From: Prauserella shujinwangii
GTDB taxonomy: Bacteria; Actinomycetota; Actinomycetes; Mycobacteriales; Pseudonocardiaceae
Assembly: GCF_003001955.1 (NCBI RefSeq)
Contig: NZ_PVNH01000007.1
Span: 62,001-126,000, forward strand
Direction of reading: 5' to 3'
Length of the DNA stretch: 64,000 bases
The translations under genes and the position numbers were made by a program. Of the stretch, positions 49,640 to 56,948 are shown piece after piece. Each line of letters opens with the position of its first letter. The stretch's first letter is position 1. The notes under the pieces are model-generated. The model did not search any database, had not been told where the DNA came from, and saw nothing but the letters and a program-made list of their open reading frames with translations.

Positions 49640-50026
49640 GTGGAACACCTGACGAGCACGGACATGGAAATCGAGGTCGAGCACCGGCCTGCCGGGCTCG
49701 TGGTCACCCACGTCGCCGGGGAGGTCGACATCGTGGCCGCGCCCGCCCTGCGGGACTGCGTGGACGAGCAGCTCGAACAGGTCAGCTCGCTCGTACTCGA
49801 CCTGGGGGCCACCAGCTTCTTCGGAGCCGCGGGAATCTCGGTGCTGGTGCACACGTCGGCCGCGGCGGAACGCCACGCGGTGTCCTGGGCGCTCAACTGC
49901 CCGCATCCCGTGCTGCGCCCGCTGCACATCACCGGCCTGGACCGGACCCTGCCGGTCTACGAGGACCTGGACGAGGCCATCGCCGCGGTCAGCGACCCCC
50001 ATCCCAGCGTTCCCTCACCGCGCTGA
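49640..50026 (+). CDS. STAS domain (anti-anti-sigma-like) protein without the phosphorylation serine
   Basis: A 128-residue STAS protein: LVVTHVAGEVDIVAAPALRD, LVLDLGATSFFGAAGISVLV and a last helix with PVYEDLDEAIAAVS. In phosphorylatable anti-anti-sigma factors the helix starts D-S-[SA]-G; here it reads G-A-A-G, so both the aspartate and the serine are missing. It may act as a constitutively free antagonist or in another partner-binding role. GTG 49640 is used; ATG 49664 is an alternative. It is divergent from the sigma factor unit across a 318-bp gap. Confidence 0.85.
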   Translation: MEHLTSTDMEIEVEHRPAGLVVTHVAGEVDIVAAPALRDCVDEQLEQVSSLVLDLGATSFFGAAGISVLVHTSAAAERHAVSWALNCPHPVLRPLHITGLDRTLPVYEDLDEAIAAVSDPHPSVPSPR

Positions 50027-50045
50027 CCCGCACTGACCTGCGGCG

Positions 50046-51200
50046 TCACGGTTCCGGGGGCCCGTTGAACGCCCGCTCCCTCGCGCGGCCGTCCGGGCTG
50101 CCGCCGAACAGGCCGGTGTAGTCCTGGCCCCCCGCGCCGTCGCCACCGTCCCGGGCGGCGAGCACGGGGGCCAGCCGCTCGGTGCGCACGTGCGGCAGCG
50201 CGTACGGATGCCGCGCGCGCACCCACTCGACCAGGCGCTCCCGCACCAGGCAGCGCAGGTCCCACAGGGTCGGCGCGTCGACCGCGCTGACCAGCGCCCT
50301 GACCCGGACGAGGGTGTTGACGGCGTCGGTCACCTGCAGCACGCTGACCCGGCCGTCCCACAGGTCCGTGGCCGCCAGGATCGCGGTCAGCTCGTCGCGC
50401 ATGTCCGGGACCGGGGTCGTCCAGTCGACGTCGAGCTCCACGGTGCCGAGCAGCGCGGCGTCCCGCCGGGTCCAGTTCTCGAACGGCTTGGACATGAACT
50501 GCGAGGTGGGGATCACCAGCCGCCGGTCGTCCCAGATGTGCACCACCAGGTACGTCAGCGTGATGTCCTCGACCCGGCCCCACTCGCCCTCGACGATCAC
50601 CACGTCGTCGAGCCGGATGGCGTCGCTGAACGCGATCTGCAACCCCGCGAAGACGTTGCCGAGCAGCGACTGCGCGGCGAGCGCGGCCACCGCACCGATG
50701 ACCCCGGCCGACGCGAGCAGGCTGGTGCCCGCCGTCCGCGCCGCGGGGAACGTCATGAGCATCGCGGCGAGGGCCAGCACGGCGACCGCGGCGACGGTCA
50801 CCCGGCGCAGCAGCGTGATCTGCGTCTGCACGCGCCGCGCGTGCCGGTTGTCCCGGACGTCCACCCGCAGCTTGGACAGCGTCGTCTGCTCGGCGGCGAC
50901 CAGCACCGCGCCGAACAGCCACGCGGCCGTCGCGATGAGCGCGAGGATCGCCGTGTGCGCGATGACGTCCCGCCAGGTTCCCGCGGGCAGCGCGAGCACC
51001 ACGGTGGCCCGGAGGATGAGCACGGCGCCGAGCCAGCGCAGCGGCCTGCTCGCGTGCTCGGCGAGTTCCGCGGGCAGCGGAGACCGCCTGCCGAGCCTGC
51101 GCAGCGTCCTGCGCAGCACTCGTTCCGCGACCAGGAACAGGGCGAACGCGACCACCGCGACGGCGCCCGCCCAGCCGATCCGCATCCAGGCATCCGGCAT
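50046..51200 (-). CDS. MscS-family mechanosensitive channel
   Basis: A 384-residue membrane protein: four N-terminal hydrophobic helices, the pore-lining TM3 segment GVIGAVAALAAQSLLGNVFA followed by GLQIAFSDAIRLDDVVIVEG, the beta domain with LTYLVVHIWDDRRLVIPTSQ and the C-terminal cytoplasmic vestibule domain. The tail (from about 350) is polar. It would release solutes on hypo-osmotic shock. ATG 51200 begins just before the first helix. It points towards the STAS gene. Confidence 0.9.
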   Translation of the reverse strand: MPDAWMRIGWAGAVAVVAFALFLVAERVLRRTLRRLGRRSPLPAELAEHASRPLRWLGAVLILRATVVLALPAGTWRDVIAHTAILALIATAAWLFGAVLVAAEQTTLSKLRVDVRDNRHARRVQTQITLLRRVTVAAVAVLALAAMLMTFPAARTAGTSLLASAGVIGAVAALAAQSLLGNVFAGLQIAFSDAIRLDDVVIVEGEWGRVEDITLTYLVVHIWDDRRLVIPTSQFMSKPFENWTRRDAALLGTVELDVDWTTPVPDMRDELTAILAATDLWDGRVSVLQVTDAVNTLVRVRALVSAVDAPTLWDLRCLVRERLVEWVRARHPYALPHVRTERLAPVLAARDGGDGAGGQDYTGLFGGSPDGRARERAFNGPPEP

Positions 51201-51274
51201 CGCAGCGTGTTCCTCCCTCGGTCCGCGTGGAAGTCCCCGGGGAAGGTGCCCGGCCCCGCGCGGCCGGTAAACAC

Positions 51275-51847
51275 CTACGGGTGATCGCCGGTGCGCCGCG
51301 CGCGGTAGGCGCGCATCTTGTGGCGGGCGCCGCAGATGTCCATGCTGCACCACACGCTGTTGGCGGCGGGCGAGCGATCGTGGAAGACCCAGCGGCAGTC
51401 CGGGTTGCGGCAGACCTTGAGCCGGGCGAGCGTTCCGGTGACACCCGCGGTGAACAGGATCCGCAGCAGCGAGGCCAGGACCGCGTCGGACCCGTCGGTG
51501 TGCCGGGGGCGCAGCACCGGCTCGCCGTGCCGCGTCCACCGTGGCCCCGTGAGGGTTCGCTCGGCGAGCCGGTCGAGGACGGCCGCCGCCGCTGCCGTCG
51601 CCGTTCCGCCGAGCACGTCCCGGATCGCCTCCCTGGCCTCGGCGAGCCTGGCCAGCTCGGCCTCGTCCGGCTCGACCCGGCCGAGCGCGTGCTCCCGCAG
51701 CCACGCGGTGGCCCCTCCTGGCGTGGCGAACGCGTCCTCGTCGTACAGGAACCGGGCCGAGTTGCAGAAGTCCTCGAGCCGGCGGAGCTCGCCGGGAGCG
51801 GCGGCGCGGGCGAACGGCATGGCGTCCATGTTACCGTCTGAGGGCAT
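51275..51847 (-). CDS. CGNR zinc finger (ABATE-type) regulator
   Basis: A 190-residue protein with an N-terminal stress-associated (ABATE) region and the C-terminal CGNR zinc finger: LKVCRNPDCRWVFHDRSPAA, NSVWCSMDICGARHKM. Two CxxxxC/CxxxxC pairs bind zinc; members act as DNA-binding regulators. It is divergent from an alpha/beta hydrolase, with an inverted repeat across the start region, so local control of that gene is likely. ATG 51847 gives the longest frame; ATG 51829 is possible and would leave the operator outside the coding region. Confidence 0.88.
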   Translation of the reverse strand: MPSDGNMDAMPFARAAAPGELRRLEDFCNSARFLYDEDAFATPGGATAWLREHALGRVEPDEAELARLAEAREAIRDVLGGTATAAAAAVLDRLAERTLTGPRWTRHGEPVLRPRHTDGSDAVLASLLRILFTAGVTGTLARLKVCRNPDCRWVFHDRSPAANSVWCSMDICGARHKMRAYRARRTGDHP

Positions 51848-51858
51848 TAGCTGGTAAC
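51830..51858. promoter_or_regulatory. Candidate operator between CGNR gene and alpha/beta hydrolase gene
   Basis: GTTACC (51830-51835) and GGTAAC (51853-51858) are inverted copies 17 bases apart. CTGGT-a-ACCAG (51851-51861) is a second, nested short palindrome. They lie over the divergent starts and may bind the CGNR protein. Confidence 0.4.
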
Positions 51859-51870
51859 CAGGGAGGGACG

Positions 51871-52704
51871 ATGCACGGCTGGGAGCTTCCCGAGCGGTTC
51901 GAGACCGGGGCCGGGGTGGTGCGCTGGGCGCGGTGGGGATCGGGGCCGCCGGTGGTGCTGCTGCACGGCACGCCGTTCTCCTCGCTGGTCTGGCGGGACG
52001 TGGGCCGGGCGCTGGCGAGCGGGCACGAGGTGTACGTGTGGGACATGCCGGGCTACGGCCGGTCGGAGATGCGGCAGGGCCAGGACGTCTCCCTGCGCGT
52101 CCAGGGGGAGCTCTTCGCGGCCCTGCTCGACCACTGGGGGCTGGCCGCTCCCGCGGTGGTGGCGCACGACTTCGGTGGCGCCGTGGCCCTGCGCGCGCAC
52201 CTGCTGCACGGGGCGCGCTACGCCCGGCTCGCGCTGGTCGACGCGGTCACGCTGGCGCCGTGGGGCTCCCCGTTCTTCCGGCTGGTCGCCGAGCACGCGG
52301 AGGTCTTCGAGCGGTTGCCACCGCACCTGCACCGCGCGCTGGTGCGGGAGTACGTCGCCTCGGCCAGCGCGCGGGGACTGCGGCCGGGTGTGCTCGACGC
52401 GCTCGTCGCGCCCTGGCTGGGCGAGCCGGGGCAGGCGGCGTTCTACCGGCAGATCGCGCAGGCCGACCAGCGGTACACCGACGAGATCGAGGACCGTTAC
52501 CCCGACCTCGACCTGCCGGTGCTCGTCTGCTGGGGCGAGGACGACACGTGGCTGCCCCCCGACCGGGGGCGCAGGCTCGCGGAGCGGATTCCCGGCGCGC
52601 GGCTGCGGCTGCTGCCCGGCGCGGGGCACCTCGTGCAGGAGGACGCGCCGGCCGCGCTGACCGGTGCGCTCGTGGACTTCCTGCGGCCGGGCTCCGGAGG
52701 GTGA
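51871..52704 (+). CDS. Alpha/beta hydrolase (haloalkane dehalogenase/epoxide hydrolase-like)
   Basis: A 277-residue alpha/beta hydrolase: the oxyanion motif LLHGTPFSSLVWRDV, DMPGYGRSEM, the nucleophile elbow VVAHDFGGAVALRA with aspartate as nucleophile (HDFGG), the later acid region VLVCWGEDDTWLPPDRGRRL and the catalytic histidine in LPGAGHLVQEDAP. An aspartate nucleophile is typical of dehalogenases, epoxide hydrolases and related enzymes; the substrate is unknown. Shine-Dalgarno AGGGAGG precedes the ATG. It ends one base before the convergent CYTH gene. Confidence 0.9.
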   Translation: MHGWELPERFETGAGVVRWARWGSGPPVVLLHGTPFSSLVWRDVGRALASGHEVYVWDMPGYGRSEMRQGQDVSLRVQGELFAALLDHWGLAAPAVVAHDFGGAVALRAHLLHGARYARLALVDAVTLAPWGSPFFRLVAEHAEVFERLPPHLHRALVREYVASASARGLRPGVLDALVAPWLGEPGQAAFYRQIAQADQRYTDEIEDRYPDLDLPVLVCWGEDDTWLPPDRGRRLAERIPGARLRLLPGAGHLVQEDAPAALTGALVDFLRPGSGG

Positions 52705-52705
52705 G

Positions 52706-53311
52706 TCAGTCGAGTCCGGGGCGGTTGCGGAGGGCGCGGCGCAGCTTGGACGGCCAGGCCGCGGGCTGCAGTCCGGCGTGCCGGGACGCCTCGCCGAGCA
52801 CGTCGAGCAGGTCCTCCCCGGCCGCGCTCTCGAGCTCGATCTCGATCTCCCGCCACGTGTCGAGACCCGCGGCCTCGCCGGAGGCCTCGGCGGTGACGTG
52901 GTCGTCGGTGAGTGTTGCGAGTGGACGGTCGTCGGCGTCGAGCAGGGGGTAGGAGTAGCGCGTGCTGCGGATGCGGGCGATCGGGGTGAGCTCGTGCTCG
53001 CCCGCCAGGTGCCGGATGCGCTCCCGCAGCGCACCGGGAACGGGCTCGGTCGGTTGCCCGAGCGGTTCGGTGACCTCATCCCGGTGGCCGTCGGCGCGAG
53101 GCAGCTTCAGATGCCAGCCCGCGTCGTGGCCGCCGGTGCGGCGGCGCAGGGTGACGCGGGCTCTGGTGAGCCGGTAGTCCGCCGTGTCGAAGTAGGTGGC
53201 CTCCAGGACCGACTTCACCGGGTCACCCTGCCGCGCCACCGGGCCGACGCCGTCCAGGCGCGGCACGGGCCGGTCCAGGTCCAGCTCGAACTTCAGCTCA
53301 CGCTCGATCAT
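52706..53311 (-). CDS. CYTH domain protein (triphosphate tunnel metalloenzyme)
   Basis: A 201-residue protein of the CYTH superfamily. The signature ExExK is E3-R-E5-L-K7 at the very N-terminus, followed by EATYFDTADYRLTRARVTLR, WHLKLPRADGHRDE, and WREIEIELESAAGEDLLDVL. The arrangement fits inorganic triphosphatase/thiamine triphosphatase-like tunnel enzymes. The CHAD domain often fused to CYTH in actinobacteria is missing. It is divergent from the ArsR gene. Confidence 0.9.
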   Translation of the reverse strand: MIERELKFELDLDRPVPRLDGVGPVARQGDPVKSVLEATYFDTADYRLTRARVTLRRRTGGHDAGWHLKLPRADGHRDEVTEPLGQPTEPVPGALRERIRHLAGEHELTPIARIRSTRYSYPLLDADDRPLATLTDDHVTAEASGEAAGLDTWREIEIELESAAGEDLLDVLGEASRHAGLQPAAWPSKLRRALRNRPGLD

Positions 53312-53355
53312 GTGCCGCCATGATACCCAGGACGGCGTGCACCGGCCGGGTAACC

Positions 53356-53389
53356 GACAAGAACCCATTTCTTGACAAGTTGAGTTGTC
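53356..53389. promoter_or_regulatory. Candidate operator upstream of the ArsR gene
   Basis: GACAAGAA (53356-53363) and TTCTTGAC (53369-53376) are inverted copies with one mismatch and a 5-base spacer; GACAA (53374-53378) and TTGTC (53385-53389) form a second pair. They overlap TTGACA and lie within 55 bp of the ArsR start, suggesting autoregulation. Confidence 0.4.
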
Positions 53390-53407
53390 GGTGACACCGT
53401 GGGAACC

Positions 53408-54019
53408 ATGCAGGATGTGGCGGTGATCGACGACCCCGAAGCGGCCGAGGCGTCCCTGGATCCGGTGCGGGCCCGGCTGCTCGCGGAGCTTGTGGAGCCG
53501 GGATCGGCCACCACGCTCTCCCAGCGCGTCGGCCTGCCCCGGCAGAAGATCAACTACCACCTCCGCGCGCTGGAGCGGCACGGTCTGGTCGAGCTGGTCG
53601 AGGAGCGGCGCAAGGGCAACGTCACCGAGCGGATCATGCGGGCGACGGCGGGCTCCTACGTCATCTCGCCGCAGGTCCTCGGCGACGTGCAGCCGGACCC
53701 GCGGCGCGCGCCGGACCGGCTGTCGGCACGCTGGCTGCTGGCACTGGCGGCCCGGCTGGTGCGCGACGTCGGCGAGCTGGTCACCGGAGCCGCCCGTGCC
53801 CGCAGGCGGCTCGCCACGTTCGCCCTCGACGGCGAGATCCGCTTCGCGTCCGCCGGGGACCGGGCCGCCTTCGCCGAGGAACTGGCGAGCGCGGTCGCCT
53901 CCCTCGTGGCGAAGTACCACGACGAGACGGCGGTCGCCGGCCGGGACCACCGCCTGGTCGTCGCGGTGCACCCCACGCCCTCCCGCGAGCCGGAGACCGC
54001 CGCCGACGCTCGTGAGTGA
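53408..54019 (+). CDS. ArsR-like winged-helix transcription regulator
   Basis: A 203-residue regulator: winged helix with LDPVRARLLAELVEPGSATT, LSQRVGLPRQKINYHLRALE and RHGLVELVEERRKGNVTERI, followed by a C-terminal helical domain of about 110 residues unlike metal-sensing ArsR proteins. This two-domain type is common in actinobacteria and often senses organic ligands; the ligand is unknown. ATG 53408 is preferred; GTG 53399 is in frame. Its stop codon lies inside the inverted repeat at 54008. Confidence 0.82.
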   Translation: MQDVAVIDDPEAAEASLDPVRARLLAELVEPGSATTLSQRVGLPRQKINYHLRALERHGLVELVEERRKGNVTERIMRATAGSYVISPQVLGDVQPDPRRAPDRLSARWLLALAARLVRDVGELVTGAARARRRLATFALDGEIRFASAGDRAAFAEELASAVASLVAKYHDETAVAGRDHRLVVAVHPTPSREPETAADARE

Positions 54020-54055
54020 AGAACGTGGTTCTCACCACGGAGAACACTCACGAGC
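54008..54055. repeat. Compound inverted repeat between convergent genes
   Basis: GCTCGTGAGTG (54008-54018) pairs perfectly with CACTCACGAGC (54045-54055). Inside, after a 5/5 internal loop, CGTGGT pairs with ACCACG around TCTC. The left arm holds the ArsR stop codon (54017-54019) and the right arm the stop of the acyl-CoA synthetase gene (54048-54050). The blocks CTCGTGAG and AACGTGGT are shared with the repeat after ftsZ. Probable bidirectional terminator. Confidence 0.85.
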
Positions 54056-55841
54056 CGGCGTAGAGCGCCTCGATCTCCGCGTGGTACTTCTCCGCGATCG
54101 GCTTGCGCTTGAGCTTCATCGTCGGCGTGATCTCGGCGCCGCCCGGCTCCCAGAACTCCGGCAGGATCCGGAAATTCTTGATCTGCTCCACCCGGGCGAG
54201 CTTCTCGTTCGCCGCCTTGATGCCGGACTCGACGGCCGCGCGCACACCGGGGTCCTCGGCCAGCGCCCCCGGGGAGGCGTCGGCGAGGCCGTGCTCCGCC
54301 GCGTAGGCCGCGGCGGCGTCCGGGTCGAGGGTCAGCAGCGCCACCACGTACGGCCGGTCGTCGCCAACCGCCACCACCGATCCGGCCAGCGGGCACGAGA
54401 CCTTCACGGTGTTCTCGATGTTGGCGGGGGAGAGGTTCTTGCCGGACGCGTTGATGATCAGTTCCTTCTTGCGGTCGACGATGCGCACGAACCCGTCAGC
54501 GTCGATGGTCGCGACGTCGCCCGTGTGCAGCCAGCCGTCGGCGTCGATGGTCTCGGCCGTCTTCTCCGGCTGGTTGCGGTAGCCCTTCATCACCAGGGGC
54601 CCGCGCACGAGCAGTTCGCCGTCGTCGGCGAGGGCGATCTCCACCCCGCGCAGGGGCTTGCCCACCGTGCCGATGCGGAACGCGCCGGGCCGGTTCGCGA
54701 CGGTCGCCGCGGACGTCTCCGACATGCCCCACAGCTCGTACACCGGGATGCCGAGGCCGAGCACCCACTCCAGTGCCTCCGGCGCGATCGCGGCCGCGCC
54801 CGACGCGGCGAACCGGACCCGGTCCAGGCCCAGCCTGGCGCGCAGTTTCCCGAGCACGAGCCGGTCGGCGAGCCGGTGCTGTGCGCGCAGGGCGGCGGGC
54901 ACGGGCCTGCCCGCCGACTCCAGGCGGACCTTGCGGATGCCCACGTCGATGGCCCACTCCGCCAGCCGCCGTTTCGTGCCGTTCGGCTCGGCGGCCAGCG
55001 CCGCCTCGATCGCGGCCTTGAGCTTGTACCAGACCTGCGGCACCGCGCCGAAGAACGTCGGCCGGGTCTCGGGCAGCGCGGCGATCATCTGCTTCGCGTC
55101 GGGCACAGTGGTGATCCGCAGGCCGGTCACCAGGTTCTGGTAGTGGGCGCCCCACCGGTTGGCGACGTGCGCGTCGGGCAGGTACGACACGACGCTGTCC
55201 ACGCCGGAGACCGGCGCGAGGTCGAACGTCGCGGCGAGTTCGGCCAGCATGTTCGCGTGCGTCAGCTCCACGCCCTTGGGCGGGCCGGTGGTGCCGGACG
55301 TGTAGATGACGGTGAGCACGTCCTCCGGTCCCACGGCGCGCCACGTCGCGTCGAAGTCGAACCCGGGCGCCGGTGTCTCCTCCAGCGCGGTGAGGGTGAG
55401 CGTGCCGTCCGGCGCCGGGTCCTGCGCGTCGACGCACACGATGTGCTCGACCGCCGTGCCCTCCCTGGCCACGCGCAGCTTGCCGAGGAACTGCTCCTCG
55501 CAGACCACCACGCGGGCGCCGGAGTCCCGCAGCACGTAGGCGACCTGCTCGGCGGCGAGCGTGTTGTAGATCGAGAACGGCGTCGCACCCGCGTGCAGCG
55601 CGCCGGTGTCGGCGAGGTGGAACTCGGGCCGGTTGGTGAGCATGAGCGCGACGGTGTCTCCGGGCCGCACGCCGAGCCCGGCCAGGCCGGTCGCGATGGC
55701 GCGCACCCGCCGCGCGTACTGCTCCCAGGTCACGCGCACGCGGTCGCCGGGGGTGCGCAGCGCGACCGCCCCGGGCGCACGCGCCGCGGTCCGCTGGAAC
55801 GCCTCGCACAGGCTGCGGTTCTGCAGGATGTCCACGGTCAT
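54048..55841 (-). CDS. Long-chain fatty acyl-CoA synthetase (FadD15-like)
   Basis: A 597-residue adenylate-forming enzyme that activates fatty acids to acyl-CoA. Motifs: the P-loop TVIYTSGTTGPPKGVELTHA, A5 region YELWGMSETSAATVANRPG, A7 WLHTGDVATIDADGFVRIVD, A8 DRKKELIINASGKNLSPANI and the C-terminal catalytic lysine region EITPTMKLKRKPIAEKYHAE. The NASGKNLSPANIE form matches the long-chain type (FadD15/ACSL). A palindrome upstream (55894-55914) may bind a TetR-type fatty-acid regulator. Confidence 0.92.
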   Translation of the reverse strand: MTVDILQNRSLCEAFQRTAARAPGAVALRTPGDRVRVTWEQYARRVRAIATGLAGLGVRPGDTVALMLTNRPEFHLADTGALHAGATPFSIYNTLAAEQVAYVLRDSGARVVVCEEQFLGKLRVAREGTAVEHIVCVDAQDPAPDGTLTLTALEETPAPGFDFDATWRAVGPEDVLTVIYTSGTTGPPKGVELTHANMLAELAATFDLAPVSGVDSVVSYLPDAHVANRWGAHYQNLVTGLRITTVPDAKQMIAALPETRPTFFGAVPQVWYKLKAAIEAALAAEPNGTKRRLAEWAIDVGIRKVRLESAGRPVPAALRAQHRLADRLVLGKLRARLGLDRVRFAASGAAAIAPEALEWVLGLGIPVYELWGMSETSAATVANRPGAFRIGTVGKPLRGVEIALADDGELLVRGPLVMKGYRNQPEKTAETIDADGWLHTGDVATIDADGFVRIVDRKKELIINASGKNLSPANIENTVKVSCPLAGSVVAVGDDRPYVVALLTLDPDAAAAYAAEHGLADASPGALAEDPGVRAAVESGIKAANEKLARVEQIKNFRILPEFWEPGGAEITPTMKLKRKPIAEKYHAEIEALYAGS

Positions 55842-55893
55842 CTCCGAACTCCGCTGGTCGGCCGGATGCGGACCAGGGTGAGCCGCGCCACGT

Positions 55894-55914
55894 CTATTGT
55901 CAAGCTGTCAATAG
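55894..55914. promoter_or_regulatory. Palindrome upstream of the acyl-CoA synthetase gene
   Basis: CTATTG (55894-55899) and CAATAG (55909-55914) are perfect inverted copies 9 bases apart in an AT-rich patch; TGTCAA occurs twice within. On the minus strand TTGACA and GACAAT are embedded, so the site would overlap the promoter of the synthetase gene, 53 bp before its ATG. Confidence 0.45.
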
Positions 55915-56040
55915 TGGGCGCCCCGGACGGTGCCCCGGTCTTCCGCGCGGCTCCGTCTGGTGGAAAGCTGGAACGGCGCGGAACCGGTCGCGTCCGCGCG
56001 GCGTCCCTGTGGTGACGTCAGGCCGAACTGGGGGAGCGCG

Positions 56041-56607
56041 ATGCCGGACACCACCGACGCCAGCGAGCGGATGATCGACGAGTGGACCCGGACCGTCCAG
56101 CAGCGCGCCGAGCGGTACCAGGCGATGGCGGCGAAGGTCGAGACGCTGTCGATCACCGAGCGCTCGCGCGACGGGCTCGTCGAGGTGACCGTCGACGCCA
56201 AGGGCCTGCTCACCGGCGTCACGATCGCCGAGAGCGCCCAGGGCAGGCGGATGGCGGAGATCTCCCAGCTGATCATGCGCACCGTGCGGGCCGCGCAGGC
56301 GCGGCTGCCGGAACTGCTGCAGCAGGCCATGGCCGAGACGATCGGCACCGAGGACCAGGCCGCCAACAAGATCTTCGAGGACGCGCGCAGGCAGTTCCCC
56401 GCGCCGCCGGAGGACGAGCAGGCTCCGGAGGAGCCGCGGCGCGAGATGAGCTTCGGCCCCGAGGACGACGAGCCGCCCGCGCCACCACCCCCGCAGAACC
56501 CGCAGCCACCACCCCCGCGGAACTCGCCGCCGCCACGGGAGCGACCGCGCGGGCGCTCCCGCGACGACGACGAGGATGACTTCGGCGGGCGCTCGATCCT
56601 GTCCTGA
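56041..56607 (+). CDS. YbaB/EbfC-like protein of an ESX-linked locus
   Basis: A 188-residue protein with a YbaB/EbfC-like core: an N-terminal helix (DEWTRTVQQRAERYQAMAAK), beta strands LVEVTVDAKGLLTGVTIAES and a second helix RMAEISQLIMRTVRAAQARL. The C-terminal 65 residues are disordered, rich in P, E and R, ending RDDDEDDFGGRSILS. In actinobacteria such proteins stand upstream of EspC-like and WXG-type genes of type VII secretion clusters; nucleoid binding or a chaperone-like role is possible. Shine-Dalgarno GGGGGAG is close to the ATG. Confidence 0.85.
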   Translation: MPDTTDASERMIDEWTRTVQQRAERYQAMAAKVETLSITERSRDGLVEVTVDAKGLLTGVTIAESAQGRRMAEISQLIMRTVRAAQARLPELLQQAMAETIGTEDQAANKIFEDARRQFPAPPEDEQAPEEPRREMSFGPEDDEPPAPPPPQNPQPPPPRNSPPPRERPRGRSRDDDEDDFGGRSILS

Positions 56608-56642
56608 CGCCGTCTCGGCGACGGCCGGCCTGGGGGTACGAC

Positions 56643-56948
56643 ATGACACACGGTGGTTTCGAGGTCGACGGCGACCTGGACGCGCATGCGGGGCAGCTCG
56701 ACGACTGCACGGGCATGCTGCGGCAGGCGGCCGACGCCGCGCGGCAGGTCAGCATGCCGACCGACGCGTACGGCATTCTCTGCCAGCCGTTCCGGATGCT
56801 GCTCGACCCGGTGGAGCAGTACGGGATCGACGCGCTGGACGAGGCGGTCACCGCCATGGAGGCGGCCGCGGACAAGGTGCGCACGGCCGCGCGCCGGTAC
56901 CGCGGCACCGAAGAGGGTTTCCGCTCGGCGCTGCGGGCGGGTGAGTGA
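56643..56948 (+). CDS. EspC-like (DUF2580) ESX secretion-associated protein
   Basis: A 101-residue helical-hairpin protein of the EspC/WXG100-like group: GFEVDGDLDAHAGQLDDCTG, then a second helix region LDEAVTAMEAAADKVRTAAR. Close to the C-terminus lies Y-R-G-T-E, fitting the YxxxD/E type VII secretion signal. Such small proteins form heterodimers with, or guide export of, the large effector encoded next. The stop overlaps the toxin ATG by one base (TGATG). Confidence 0.85.
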   Translation: MTHGGFEVDGDLDAHAGQLDDCTGMLRQAADAARQVSMPTDAYGILCQPFRMLLDPVEQYGIDALDEAVTAMEAAADKVRTAARRYRGTEEGFRSALRAGE

